IMG/VR virus record: IMGVR_UViG_3300043772_000238 | Location: 1-34,183 of that record | Direction: 5' to 3' (one strand) | DNA length: 34,183 nucleotides | From: a virus | Part shown: positions 5,859 to 14,327 of the stretch, in pieces | How positions within the stretch are numbered: the stretch's first letter is position 1 | Layout of the letters: every line of letters starts with the position of its first letter | Notes under the pieces: model-generated | Told to the model about the DNA's origin: nothing | Databases searched by the model: none | The model's input: only the letters and a program-made list of their open reading frames with translations | Position numbers and translations under genes: made by a program

Positions 5859-6211
5859 TACTTAACTTACCTTTACCCCCTAGCGTAAACAGCTATAGGA
5901 CTATATTCCGTAACAGAATGGGTATAAGTAAGGCCGGTAAAGAATTCAAAGCTCAGGTTAGCGATTATGTGGTTGAGTACAAAGTACCCAAATTAGGGTC
6001 AGCTAGGCTAGAAATGAAGGTAGTTCTGTACCCCCGTGACCGTAGAAAACAAGATATTGACAACCGCATTAAGGCTTTATGGGATGCACTTGGCGATGCA
6101 GGCGTATTTGACGATGACGAACAGATTGATGTTTTAATGATTGAGCGTGGTGAAATCAAAAAAGGCGGTGGGTGTCTTGTAATGATTGAAGTATTGGAAG
6201 ATAATAAGTGA
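5852..6211 (+). CDS. rusA: RusA-family Holliday junction resolvase
   Basis: 119 residues, the normal RusA length. The start LNLPLPPSVNSYR and the core RRKQDIDNRIKALWDAL (Asp68, Asp70) followed by AGVFDDDEQID (Asp87-89) hold the acidic residues corresponding to the catalytic aspartates of E. coli RusA. It should act as a dimer cutting four-way junctions, here clearing recombination intermediates before packaging. It is the last gene of the early operon and is followed within 20 bases by a strong terminator. Confidence 0.92.
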   Translation: MLVLNLPLPPSVNSYRTIFRNRMGISKAGKEFKAQVSDYVVEYKVPKLGSARLEMKVVLYPRDRRKQDIDNRIKALWDALGDAGVFDDDEQIDVLMIERGEIKKGGGCLVMIEVLEDNK

Positions 6212-6226
6212 AAGCGTGAGGCTTTT

Positions 6227-6251
6227 AGCCCCCCTAAAAAGGGGCTTTTTT
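6227..6251 (+). terminator. Rho-independent terminator after rusA
   Basis: Stem AGCCCC / GGGGCT (6227-6232 with 6241-6246), loop of 8 bases, then a run of T to 6251. A smaller hairpin (AAAGC / GCTTT) lies just upstream. It separates the recombination operon from the DUF5856 gene, which has its own AAAGGA ribosome site. Confidence 0.85.
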
Positions 6252-6264
6252 CAAAGGAATAACC

Positions 6265-6624
6265 ATGAACGATAATGTCGCTTTATTTGCTGCCACCTTG
6301 TTGCACTCAGCAACGAATACCCATTTCTTTCATTGGTCTACGGATTCCTACGCTAAACACAAGGCTTTGCGCCAATACTATGATGGGATTGTTCCCTTAG
6401 TTGATGATTATGTAGAAGCCTTTTCTGGTGCTTATGAACAGATAAAGACCTTTCCAAGCGTATATCACCAGCCTAAAGACCCAATTAAGTACCTGCAAAG
6501 CCTACAAAAGTTTGTAAAAGAAGCTCGTAACGACCTGCCAAAAGACGAACAACTCTGCAATTTGGTTGATGCTATTGCCGACCAGATAGATTCAACAACC
6601 TACAAACTACGCTTTTTGAAATGA
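6265..6624 (+). CDS. DUF5856 family, ferritin/Dps-like protein
   Basis: 119 residues, all helical. The N-terminal LLHSATNTHFFHWSTDSYAKHKAL followed by YYDGIVPLVDDYVEAFSG resembles the first helix pair of Dps/ferritin-like proteins (His and Asp/Glu placed as in a metal site) and matches my memory of the DUF5856 phage family. It may bind iron or DNA, or act structurally; I cannot tell which. It follows a terminator and ends tail-to-tail with the leftward methyltransferase, overlapping it by 18 bases. Confidence 0.65.
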   Translation: MNDNVALFAATLLHSATNTHFFHWSTDSYAKHKALRQYYDGIVPLVDDYVEAFSGAYEQIKTFPSVYHQPKDPIKYLQSLQKFVKEARNDLPKDEQLCNLVDAIADQIDSTTYKLRFLK

Positions 6625-7590
6625 CACCCCAAAGCAGGTAGATGGAAACCCGTCTACCATTAGTTTTAAATGACAATGATTTAACTTTTCATTGTGGCCT
6701 TCATGCCAAGCATAGGGTGGCATATCAATAAACGAATCTACAGGGTTTTCCCCTACATTAAAGTCTATTAGCGGTAAGGTGTACGCTGAAAGGCGAATAA
6801 CCAAAGCCTCAAAGTCTTGTTTACGGAACAGAACCGTACCCCAGTTATCAATCGTATCGGCACGGCTGTAATTAAACTCAGTAGTATGTGCAGAAATACC
6901 ACCTGATTTAAGCAATTTCCCTGTATTTTCAATGAATTGCAAACCTTTTTCTATAGACCCTAAGTGTTCAAACGCACATAGTGTCCAACAAAAATCAAAC
7001 TGACCATGCAAATGTTCGCCAATATTGTTCATATCAGCGTATTCAAACGATATAAGACGGTCAAAAGATTCCCTATCAACCAAGTCAGGTTTATAGATTT
7101 TATCTAAAGACCCAAGTTGAGCCGTATTAGCCCATCCCTGAGATGCTTCTTCACTAGGGTTTAGGTCTGTAGCTAGGATTTCACAACCATAAGATGCAAA
7201 CAAGGAAGGCAGGCGCTCCTCACCCACTCCAAAGACAATACCCTTCATACCTGGCTTGAGCTTAGACCGTAATGTATTAACTACATAGACTTCTTCCCAA
7301 ACCTTGCGATGCAATACAGGGGCAATTTTTAGTTCTTCACAGGTGTCAATAAACCATTTTTGAAGAAAATCATCGTAAATACTGGCTTTCCACCCTTGTT
7401 TAAAGTCATCAAACTTTTCAGGAAGGCGCTTATAACCGTAATATTTTTCAGCTAATTCGTGTCCAAACAACTTAGTGTTAATGGCAAACGCTGGAAGATT
7501 GCGTAATTTTTCAGCTAATGGGGAAGTATTAGGAATAGAGCCGTCTTTGGTTAAACTAAAAAGCTCTTTAAAAATCTCGTTAAAGTCCAT
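6607..7590 (-). CDS. SAM-dependent methyltransferase (class I)
   Basis: 327 residues. An N-terminal helical region of about 110 residues is followed by a Rossmann fold: motif I variant GIVFGVGEERL (117-127), acidic loop ATDLNP (140-145), FDFCWTLCAFEHLGSIEKG (198-216) and the strand/turn LLKSGGIS (226-233). The architecture is that of Methyltransf_11-type small-molecule or glycan methyltransferases; DNA methyltransferase motifs (DPPY, PCQ) are absent. It is the only leftward gene between 1673 and 33072 and has AAAGGA before its ATG, so it is a separately transcribed moron-type gene. Possible targets are surface glycans or nucleotides, not determined. The 18-base tail overlap with DUF5856 would make antisense transcripts. 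Confidence 0.75.
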   Translation of the reverse strand: MDFNEIFKELFSLTKDGSIPNTSPLAEKLRNLPAFAINTKLFGHELAEKYYGYKRLPEKFDDFKQGWKASIYDDFLQKWFIDTCEELKIAPVLHRKVWEEVYVVNTLRSKLKPGMKGIVFGVGEERLPSLFASYGCEILATDLNPSEEASQGWANTAQLGSLDKIYKPDLVDRESFDRLISFEYADMNNIGEHLHGQFDFCWTLCAFEHLGSIEKGLQFIENTGKLLKSGGISAHTTEFNYSRADTIDNWGTVLFRKQDFEALVIRLSAYTLPLIDFNVGENPVDSFIDMPPYAWHEGHNEKLNHCHLKLMVDGFPSTCFGVSFQKA

Positions 7591-7638
7591 AATTTCCTTT
7601 AGAATTAGACTTATACTATCAGAAACTTGGAGATAATC

Positions 7639-7830
7639 ATGCCTTTAGATAAGTCTGGCTCAGTCCAATCAGTAGGTAAAAACATCAAAGCTGAAATGAA
7701 GGCCGGAAAGCCTAAAAAACAGGCAGTCGCAATCGCTCTCAATGTAGAACGGGACAATGCTAAAGGCGCAAGAAAAGCCACACTAGAAGAAGCGTATGGT
7801 CGTTTCTTAGGTAAAAGGGATGCAGAATGA
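7639..7830 (+). CDS. Small Lys-rich phage protein (DUF6496-like)
   Basis: 63 residues. The pattern SVGKNIKAEMKAGKPKKQAV followed by AIAL is the conserved core of small phage proteins like DUF6496. The start is the ATG at 7639 behind TTGGAGATAATC rather than one 4 codons earlier. It is very basic and may bind DNA or be packaged, but no function is established. It begins the rightward late region and overlaps the next gene as ATGA. Confidence 0.7.
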   Translation: MPLDKSGSVQSVGKNIKAEMKAGKPKKQAVAIALNVERDNAKGARKATLEEAYGRFLGKRDAE

Positions 7831-8009
7831 AAGACGGACTCTATGCCAATATTCACCGAAAAAGGGCTAGGATAGCTGCTGGTTCAGGCGAAAAGATGGC
7901 AAAAGCAGGTGCAGAAGGTAGACCAAGCGCCAAAGACTTTAAAGAAGCCGCTAAGACAGCAAAACCAAGCCGCAAAGAAATGATTGCTTCTAAGATGAAG
8001 GATATGTAA
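7827..8009 (+). CDS. Small basic phage protein, KDGLYANI family
   Basis: 60 residues. The start MKDGLYANIHRKRARIAAGS continues with GEKMAKAGAEG, a pattern I recognise from small phage proteins near terminase genes. About a third of residues are Lys, Arg or Ala and there is no hydrophobic core, so it is probably disordered or nucleic-acid-binding. It overlaps its neighbours at both ends (ATGA and TAATG). Function unknown. Confidence 0.7.
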   Translation: MKDGLYANIHRKRARIAAGSGEKMAKAGAEGRPSAKDFKEAAKTAKPSRKEMIASKMKDM

Positions 8010-8233
8010 TGAAACACATGAGCCGAACATATAAAAAGGAAGATGCTATGTTACGACCAGAACATGAGTCTACCTTAGAGAAACAGGTAAAAGAGCGTAT
8101 GAAACCTAAACCACAAGAACTAGCAGTAGGTGGTAAGGGTGATATCCTTAATAGAAAGACCAATGAACGCATGAAGCGTAAGGCTGCATTATTGACAGCT
8201 ATGAACAAGATACATGACCCTGACATTGCTTAA
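8009..8233 (+). CDS. Small basic protein, unknown
   Basis: 74 residues, highly charged (LEKQVKERMKPKPQ, NRKTNERMKRKAALL), helical and basic, with no motif recognised. ATG 8009 overlaps the upstream stop as TAATG and has AAGGA 7 bases before it; a second Met three codons on is an alternative. It is the third member of a trio of Lys-rich small proteins ahead of the terminase. The promoter for the packaging genes begins inside its last codons. Confidence 0.65.
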   Translation: MKHMSRTYKKEDAMLRPEHESTLEKQVKERMKPKPQELAVGGKGDILNRKTNERMKRKAALLTAMNKIHDPDIA

Positions 8234-8248
8234 AAAGTAGTGTAGAAT
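8220..8248 (+). promoter_or_regulatory. Sigma70-type promoter for the packaging operon
   Basis: CTGACA (8220-8225) and TAGAAT (8243-8248) are separated by exactly 17 bases, each one mismatch from consensus. It lies at the end of the 74-codon gene and would start RNA near 8255, about 26 bases ahead of the TerS start. Confidence 0.6.
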
Positions 8249-8280
8249 AAAAGCCTTATAAATCAATTACTTGAGATTAT

Positions 8281-8601
8281 ATGACTTCTAAAGTAGAAAA
8301 AACTAGAGAAAAGACAGGTGGAAGGGCTAAAGGAGTGCCTAATAAGGTCACTCAAGAGGCTCGTGAGGCTGTAAAAGCATTGCTTGATGCCAACCTACCT
8401 TATTTGCAAACGTGGCTCTATAACACCGCAGAAGGTCTTAAAGACGATGAGACTGGAAAGTACATTGTGCTTCCTAATCCTGGCAAGGCTTGTGACATTG
8501 TTCAGAACATGGTGGAGTATGCAGTTCCTAAATTGGCAAGGACTGAAGTCGTTGGAGATGAGAAATCCCCTGTACGCATGGTGGTATCTTGGAAGAAATA
8601 G
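8281..8601 (+). CDS. terS: Terminase small subunit
   Basis: 106 residues. The N-terminus REKTGGRAKGVPNKVTQEAR is the basic arm typical of phage small terminase subunits, followed by a helical core (AREAVKALLDANLPYLQ) that probably oligomerises. It recognises the phage DNA for packaging and delivers it to the large subunit, whose gene overlaps its 3' end by 13 bases in another frame. It has its own promoter upstream. Confidence 0.75.
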   Translation: MTSKVEKTREKTGGRAKGVPNKVTQEAREAVKALLDANLPYLQTWLYNTAEGLKDDETGKYIVLPNPGKACDIVQNMVEYAVPKLARTEVVGDEKSPVRMVVSWKK

Positions 8602-9932
8602 TAGAAGTAGAACTAGACTATCAACCAAGGGATGTATTCCTACCATTCCATGAAAGAACAGAACGCTGGTCAGTTATCGTAGCCCATAGACGCTGCGGCA
8701 AGACAGTAGCTTGTATTAATGACCTAATCTACAAAGCAATCACAGAAGGCAAAGAAGATGGCAGATATGCCTATATTGCCCCTTATTACTCACAAGCTAA
8801 AACTATTGCGTGGGACTACCTTTTAAAGTTCTCTCAGCCTGTACTTACCAAAGCCAATCAATCTGAACTATGGGTAGAGCTAGTCAATGGGGCTAGGATT
8901 AGGTTATTTGGTGCTGATACAGGTGAAAATTTGCGTGGTTTGTACCTTGATGGCGTAGTTCTTGACGAATATGCCGATATGAAACCCTCAATATGGGGAA
9001 GCGTGGTCAGGCCACTTTTAGCAGACAGGGGCGGTTTTGCCACCTTTATTGGGACACCTAAGGGACACAACCAGTTTTGGGATGTGTACAACAACGCTAC
9101 AAAAGACTCTGATTGGTATGTCAAGACCCTTAGAGCTAGTCAGACAAACCTGCTGCCTGATGCAGAATTAGCGGATGCTGCCAAAATGATGTCGCAAGAC
9201 CAGTACTTAGCTGAGTTTGAGTGCGACTTTGAAAGTTCCATACTTGGAGCGTATTACGGCAAAGAGATGCGGCAACTTACCGACCAAGGCAGAATCACCG
9301 AAGTTAAGCATGACCCTATGTTTAAAGTGCATACGGCATGGGATTTGGGGTATTCAGACGATACTGCTATATGGTTCTTTCAGGTTATACATGGGGAAAT
9401 TAGGCTATTGGACTACCATTATTCCAATGGTCAACCAGTCGCTTTCTATGCCGGAATAGTGGAATCAAGGGAAATGGAACGGGGTTATGAGTATGGCTAT
9501 CACTACCTACCCCATGACGCTAGAGCCAAGACTTTAGCTTCTAATCGCTCAGTAATTGAGCAGCTAGGCGATAAGTTGCCAATTAAAACCTTACGCATAG
9601 TGCCAAATCTAGGGCTACAAGATGGTATTCAAGCAAGCCGTTTAGCTTTAACTAGAGCATGGTTTGACCATAAATGCGAGGATGGCATTGAGTGTCTGCG
9701 GCAGTACCAACGGGAATACGATGAGGACAAAAAGGTATTTAGGGATAAGCCAAGACATGATTGGACAAGTCACGGTGCGGATGCTTGGCGGTATTTGTCT
9801 ATTGTATGGAAGGATGAAGCCAAGATTGTTACTAAAGATGAACCAATTAGGGGTGTATTCGTTGGCAAGACAGATGTTTCTATTAATGACTTATGGAAAG
9901 AAAATAAGACAAAAAGTAACCAAAGGTATTAA
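8589..9932 (+). CDS. terL: Terminase large subunit (packaging ATPase and nuclease)
   Basis: 447 residues. Walker A is VAHRRCGKT (31-39), Walker B is VVLDEYADM with Asp126/Glu127, and a coupling motif FIGTPKG lies near 155. The RNase H-like nuclease part carries AWDLGYSDDTAIWF (first Asp near 250), HDARAKT and a final HGADAWRY. TTG at 8589 is the only possible start: a stop lies at 8559-8561 in this frame, there is no ATG or GTG between, and the next Met is far past Walker A. It thus overlaps terS by 13 bases, with GGTGG as a weak ribosome site. It pumps DNA through the portal encoded next and cuts the concatemer. Confidence 0.95.
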   Translation: MEEIVEVELDYQPRDVFLPFHERTERWSVIVAHRRCGKTVACINDLIYKAITEGKEDGRYAYIAPYYSQAKTIAWDYLLKFSQPVLTKANQSELWVELVNGARIRLFGADTGENLRGLYLDGVVLDEYADMKPSIWGSVVRPLLADRGGFATFIGTPKGHNQFWDVYNNATKDSDWYVKTLRASQTNLLPDAELADAAKMMSQDQYLAEFECDFESSILGAYYGKEMRQLTDQGRITEVKHDPMFKVHTAWDLGYSDDTAIWFFQVIHGEIRLLDYHYSNGQPVAFYAGIVESREMERGYEYGYHYLPHDARAKTLASNRSVIEQLGDKLPIKTLRIVPNLGLQDGIQASRLALTRAWFDHKCEDGIECLRQYQREYDEDKKVFRDKPRHDWTSHGADAWRYLSIVWKDEAKIVTKDEPIRGVFVGKTDVSINDLWKENKTKSNQRY

Positions 9933-9987
9933 CTTTAGGTAAAATAAGACAACATTTCGCCAAAATCTTCAACATTAGGGCAACATT

Positions 9988-12255
9988 ATGGCAAACGACA
10001 AAGCTACGGTAGACCACACATACGAAGATTGGTACAAGACAATCATGTCTTATGAGCGCCAATACAAGCGATGGGAACAAAGAGCAGACCGAATCGTCAA
10101 GAAGTACAAAGACGATAGCCGATATGACCGTAACCCTAATGCTCGTTTTAACATTCTGTGGTCTAACGTACAGACAATTCAACCAGCTATCTTTGCAAGA
10201 CTCCCAAGACCCGATGTAAGCCGTAGATTCCGTGATAACGACCCAATTGGTCGTGTAGCTTCTATGATGCTAGAACGGGCTTTAGAGTTTGAGATTGAGC
10301 ATTATGGTGATTACAAGTCTGCAATGAACAACGCAGTCCTAGACCGTCTTTTGGGTGGTCGTGGCGTAAGTTGGGTACGGTATGAGCCACACTTTGCAGT
10401 CGATGAACCTGGCGAACCCGATGATGGATTTCAAGTAACCGAAGATTCAGACGAATCAGAAACCCCAAAAGGCGAAGCAAATGAGAACCCTGAAAGAATT
10501 GAGTACGAGTGCGCTCCAGTCGATTATGTCCATTGGAAAGAGTTTGGACATTCGCCAGGTGCTAGAACATGGGAAGAAGTTACTTGCGTTTGGCGCAAAG
10601 TATATATGTCGCGCCCTGCGTTGGTTGAGCGATTTGGTGAAGAACTTGGTTACAAGATTCCGTTAGACACTAAACCAGCAGACGATAAGAACTCCTATAA
10701 ACCTACAGACGGTGTATATGAAGCGGTAATTTATGAAATTTGGGACAAAGAGACCGGCAAAGTTCTTTGGATTTCTAAGTCTTTGGGTAAGATTATTGAC
10801 GAGCGTGATGACCCATTGCAGCTTGAGAACTTCTTTCCTTGTCCTAAGCCCCTGTATTCCACACTTACAACAGATTCATTAGAGCCAATACCTGACTTTG
10901 TAATCTACCAAGACCAAGCGAGGGAATTGGACACTTTATGTGACCGCATTGATGGACTGATTAATGCACTTAAAGTCCGTGGTGTATATGATGCAAGTTC
11001 TAGTGAGTTGCAACGCCTATTCTCTGAAGGTGAGAACAACACCCTAATTCCAGTAGATAACTGGATGGCTTTTGCTGAAAAGCAAGGTATGAAGGGTGCA
11101 ATTGACCTTGTAGACATTACCCCATTTGCACAGGCCCTAGCCCAATGTTATCAAGCAATGGAACAGGTTAAGGGTCAAATCTATGAATTGATGGGTATTG
11201 CCGACATTCAACGGGGACAATCAGACCCCAATGAGACCCTTGGCGCACAGATTATCAAGTCCAACAACGCATCTGGTCGATTAAAGACCATGCAACACGC
11301 AGTTGTAGACTTTGCTACTAGCATCCTGTCGATTAAAGCGCAAATTATTTGCAACCACTTTACCGATGAGACATTGGTTGGTATTTCAGGTGCAATGCAG
11401 TTATCTGACCAAGACAAGCAGCTTATTCCTCAAGCGATTGCCCTTTTAAGAGACCAGGCATCTAAGAACTTCCGCATTGAAGTCACATCTGACTCAATGA
11501 TTTATCAAGATGAACAGCAAGAAAAACAGGACAGAGTTGCTTTCCTATCTGCTGTTGGTCAATATCTACAGATGGCTATGCCTGCTGCACAAGCAAGTCC
11601 TGAACTTGTCCCAATGCTAGTAGAAATGCTTAAATTTGGTGTTACTGCGTTTAAAGCCGGTAAACAGTTGGAAGGCATTATTGATGAAACTGCCGATAAA
11701 CTGCGTGAAACCGCACAACAACAAGCCGGTCAGCCACCACAGCCGCCTGTAGAGTTGCAGAAGGTTCAGATGGAACAACAGGCTAAACAACAACAAATGC
11801 AGATGCAAGCTCAGTTAGAGCAAATGAAGATGGAAAATGCAATGCAGATTGAAAAGGCTAAACAGGAGTACCAGGCTCAAGAGAATCAATTGAAGTTCCA
11901 GCTTGAAGAACAGCGCAATATGATGGACAGGGAGATGGAAGTTAAAGTTGCTCAGATGAAGATGATGACTGAGCGCAATACCCAAGTCTTACTTGCCCAT
12001 ATCAACAATGGCGCTAAGATTGAAGTTGCCCGTATTGGTGCAGATGAGTCTGATGGAACGATGGCTTACATGACCGAAATGGACATGGCTAAGTCTATGG
12101 AATCCCCAATGCAACCGATTGCTGATGCGATTGGACAAGGTAATATGCAGATGGCACAGGCTATTTCAGCTTTGGTAGAAACAATTAATGCACAGCACAG
12201 TAGACCTAAAACGGTAATTAGAGGTCAAGACGGCAAGATTATTGGGGTTCAATAA
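9988..12255 (+). CDS. Portal protein, P22-like
   Basis: 755 residues, typical of P22-type portals. The N-terminal region (WYKTIMSYERQYKRWEQRAD) leads into NARFNILWSNVQTIQPAIFA (about residues 50-69), the usual portal opening, and LPRPDVSRRF. A Gln/Met-rich helical barrel-like tail spans about 580-690, and a short C-terminal segment ends at 755. It forms the dodecameric DNA channel at one capsid vertex, docking terminase and later the tail. It follows terL after a 55-base gap with AGGG as a weak ribosome site, and its stop overlaps the next start as TAATG. Confidence 0.9.
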   Translation: MANDKATVDHTYEDWYKTIMSYERQYKRWEQRADRIVKKYKDDSRYDRNPNARFNILWSNVQTIQPAIFARLPRPDVSRRFRDNDPIGRVASMMLERALEFEIEHYGDYKSAMNNAVLDRLLGGRGVSWVRYEPHFAVDEPGEPDDGFQVTEDSDESETPKGEANENPERIEYECAPVDYVHWKEFGHSPGARTWEEVTCVWRKVYMSRPALVERFGEELGYKIPLDTKPADDKNSYKPTDGVYEAVIYEIWDKETGKVLWISKSLGKIIDERDDPLQLENFFPCPKPLYSTLTTDSLEPIPDFVIYQDQARELDTLCDRIDGLINALKVRGVYDASSSELQRLFSEGENNTLIPVDNWMAFAEKQGMKGAIDLVDITPFAQALAQCYQAMEQVKGQIYELMGIADIQRGQSDPNETLGAQIIKSNNASGRLKTMQHAVVDFATSILSIKAQIICNHFTDETLVGISGAMQLSDQDKQLIPQAIALLRDQASKNFRIEVTSDSMIYQDEQQEKQDRVAFLSAVGQYLQMAMPAAQASPELVPMLVEMLKFGVTAFKAGKQLEGIIDETADKLRETAQQQAGQPPQPPVELQKVQMEQQAKQQQMQMQAQLEQMKMENAMQIEKAKQEYQAQENQLKFQLEEQRNMMDREMEVKVAQMKMMTERNTQVLLAHINNGAKIEVARIGADESDGTMAYMTEMDMAKSMESPMQPIADAIGQGNMQMAQAISALVETINAQHSRPKTVIRGQDGKIIGVQ

Positions 12256-14285
12256 TGGCTATAACAGTCAAGCATACTAAGGTTTCGCTAATACCTGACG
12301 GAGATGACGCATCCGTAGTCAGACCAAGCGATTGGAATGATGACCATACCTTGATTGGTTTAGGTACGATGGCAGAGCAAAATGCCAATGCCGTAGCCAT
12401 TACAGGCGGTACGATTAGCGGTGTAACCCTGCCAGCTTCTAACATTACGGGAACGCTAGGCGTACCTAATGGCGGTACAGGTGCTACAACCTTAACTGGT
12501 TATGTAAAGGGTACTGGCACTACGGCTATGACCGCATCGGCAACCATTCCAAACACGGATATTACGGGTTTAGGTACTGCTTCTACTAAAGATGCAGGCG
12601 CAGCAAACGGTGTAGCTACCCTTGATGCTGGCGGTAAAGTGCCTGTTTCTGAACTTCCAGCCGCAGTATTGGGCGCACTTAGCTATCAAGGAACATGGGA
12701 TGCAGCAACTAATACCCCTACTCTTACTTCTTCTGTTGGCACTAAAGGTTATTACTATGTGGTCAATGTTGCTGGTAATACTAACCTTAACGGGATTACT
12801 GATTGGATTGTGGGCGATTGGGCAGTCTATAACGGCACAGTTTGGCAGAAGGTAGACAATACCGATGCAGTAACTAGCGTAAACGGTTTAACCGGCACAG
12901 TCGTATTAACCACTACCAATATTGCCGAAGGTACAAACGAATACTTTACAACTGCCAGGGCTAGAAGTTCCATTAGTGCTGGTACAGGCATTAGCTATGA
13001 CAACCTAACTGGGGTTATTACCAATTCAAGCCCATCTTTGGGTGGTGATGTAGTAGGCCCAACAGGTGCAACAGATAACGCAATAGCTAGGTATGACACA
13101 ACAACTGGCAAATTATTGCAAAACAGTTTAGTCATTATTGATGATACTGGCAGCGTAACAGGGGTAAATGCCCTGACCGCCCAAAGTTTGACTGTAAACA
13201 ATAACGCTACATTAGGTTCTTCTAATAGCGACACGCTAGAAGTAAATGCAAGAATTACTACGGATTTAGAACCAAATACGGATGCTGCCAAAGACATTGG
13301 AACAAGCGGTAGAAACTGGCGTGACGGGTTTTTTAGCCGTAATTTACAAGCTGAAGGCAAAATAGTAAGCCCACATTTTGATGCTTTGAATTCTGCTGGC
13401 GGCCAATTAAGAAACGCAAGCGGCACACCACAGCTTCAATGGGGTGGTGGCGGTGGCAACAATTTAAGTGTTGATGTAGCTATAAACATTAACCCTGCTA
13501 ACGCACAAGTTGATTTAAGCCCTACTGGTACGGGAACTGTAAGAATTAACCCAGCTACGGCTGGAACGATGAACAACATGGTTATTGGCGGCACAACACC
13601 TTTAGCCATTACAGGCACAACCATTACAGGTACTAGCTTTGTAGGTTCAGGCGCAAGTCTGACTAATGTGGTCAATTCATTAACGGCAAGCACAGGCATA
13701 AGCGTTTCAGGGTCTACTGGTGCAGTAACCGTAACCAATACTGCCCCTGACCAAACAGTAGTTTTGACGGGCGGTACAGGCATAAGCACTAGCGGTACAT
13801 ACCCTAACTTTACGATTACCAATACAAGCCCAAGTTCAGGCGGCACAGTAACAAGCGTAGCTGCATTAACTTTAGGCACAACTGGTACAGACCTTAGTTC
13901 TACCGTAGCCAATGGCACTACAACCCCTGTTATTACCTTAAATGTACCAACAGCATCGGCAGCTAATCGTGGTGCGTTAAGTGCCGCAGATTGGACTACC
14001 TTTAATAGTAAAGCCCCTGCCGTAACCTACACAACCAACTATGTACCGTTTGGTCAAGGTACGACTACGCCAAACCAATCGGCTAGTTTTACCTACACCA
14101 CAGGAACAGGCGCATTACGCAGCCCTGCGGTAGAAGCATCAAATGGATTGGTAGTCAATAACATGACTATTGGCGCTAATTACAGTATTCCTAGTGGATA
14201 TGCTGCTAGTTCTGTTGGCCCTGTTGTTGTATCGTCTGGGGTCACAATTACCGTTCCAAGTGGAAGTCGTTGGGTCGTTTTGTAA
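12255..14285 (+). CDS. Large repetitive tail fibre or tailspike-type protein
   Basis: 676 residues, rich in Gly, Thr, Ser, Asn and Ala with almost no charged clusters. Recurrent modules include VPNGGTGATT near 74-83, a KDAGAANGVATLDAGGKVPV unit (120s-140s), SVNGLTGTVVLTT with NIAEGTNEYFTTARA (around 205-235), and further STGISVSGSTGAVTVTN-type repeats to the end. These are typical of trimeric phage fibres and adhesin shafts. The stop is followed by a separate TNF-like tip gene. It starts immediately after the portal gene. The precise receptor is unknown. Confidence 0.8.
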   Translation: MAITVKHTKVSLIPDGDDASVVRPSDWNDDHTLIGLGTMAEQNANAVAITGGTISGVTLPASNITGTLGVPNGGTGATTLTGYVKGTGTTAMTASATIPNTDITGLGTASTKDAGAANGVATLDAGGKVPVSELPAAVLGALSYQGTWDAATNTPTLTSSVGTKGYYYVVNVAGNTNLNGITDWIVGDWAVYNGTVWQKVDNTDAVTSVNGLTGTVVLTTTNIAEGTNEYFTTARARSSISAGTGISYDNLTGVITNSSPSLGGDVVGPTGATDNAIARYDTTTGKLLQNSLVIIDDTGSVTGVNALTAQSLTVNNNATLGSSNSDTLEVNARITTDLEPNTDAAKDIGTSGRNWRDGFFSRNLQAEGKIVSPHFDALNSAGGQLRNASGTPQLQWGGGGGNNLSVDVAININPANAQVDLSPTGTGTVRINPATAGTMNNMVIGGTTPLAITGTTITGTSFVGSGASLTNVVNSLTASTGISVSGSTGAVTVTNTAPDQTVVLTGGTGISTSGTYPNFTITNTSPSSGGTVTSVAALTLGTTGTDLSSTVANGTTTPVITLNVPTASAANRGALSAADWTTFNSKAPAVTYTTNYVPFGQGTTTPNQSASFTYTTGTGALRSPAVEASNGLVVNNMTIGANYSIPSGYAASSVGPVVVSSGVTITVPSGSRWVVL

Positions 14286-14327
14286 AATGAATAACACTAA
14301 AATAAACGGACACACAGGGAGTTATAA

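Noticed and set aside
6607-7590. DNA methyltransferase of a restriction system
   Set aside because: No DPPY or PCQ motif, no restriction gene near; the fold pattern is of the small-molecule/glycan type.
12995-13918. Two long leftward ORFs (143 and 160 codons) in the fibre gene
   Set aside because: Antisense to a low-complexity Thr/Gly gene; composition (Val/Pro/Leu) is what reverse reading of that repeat gives.
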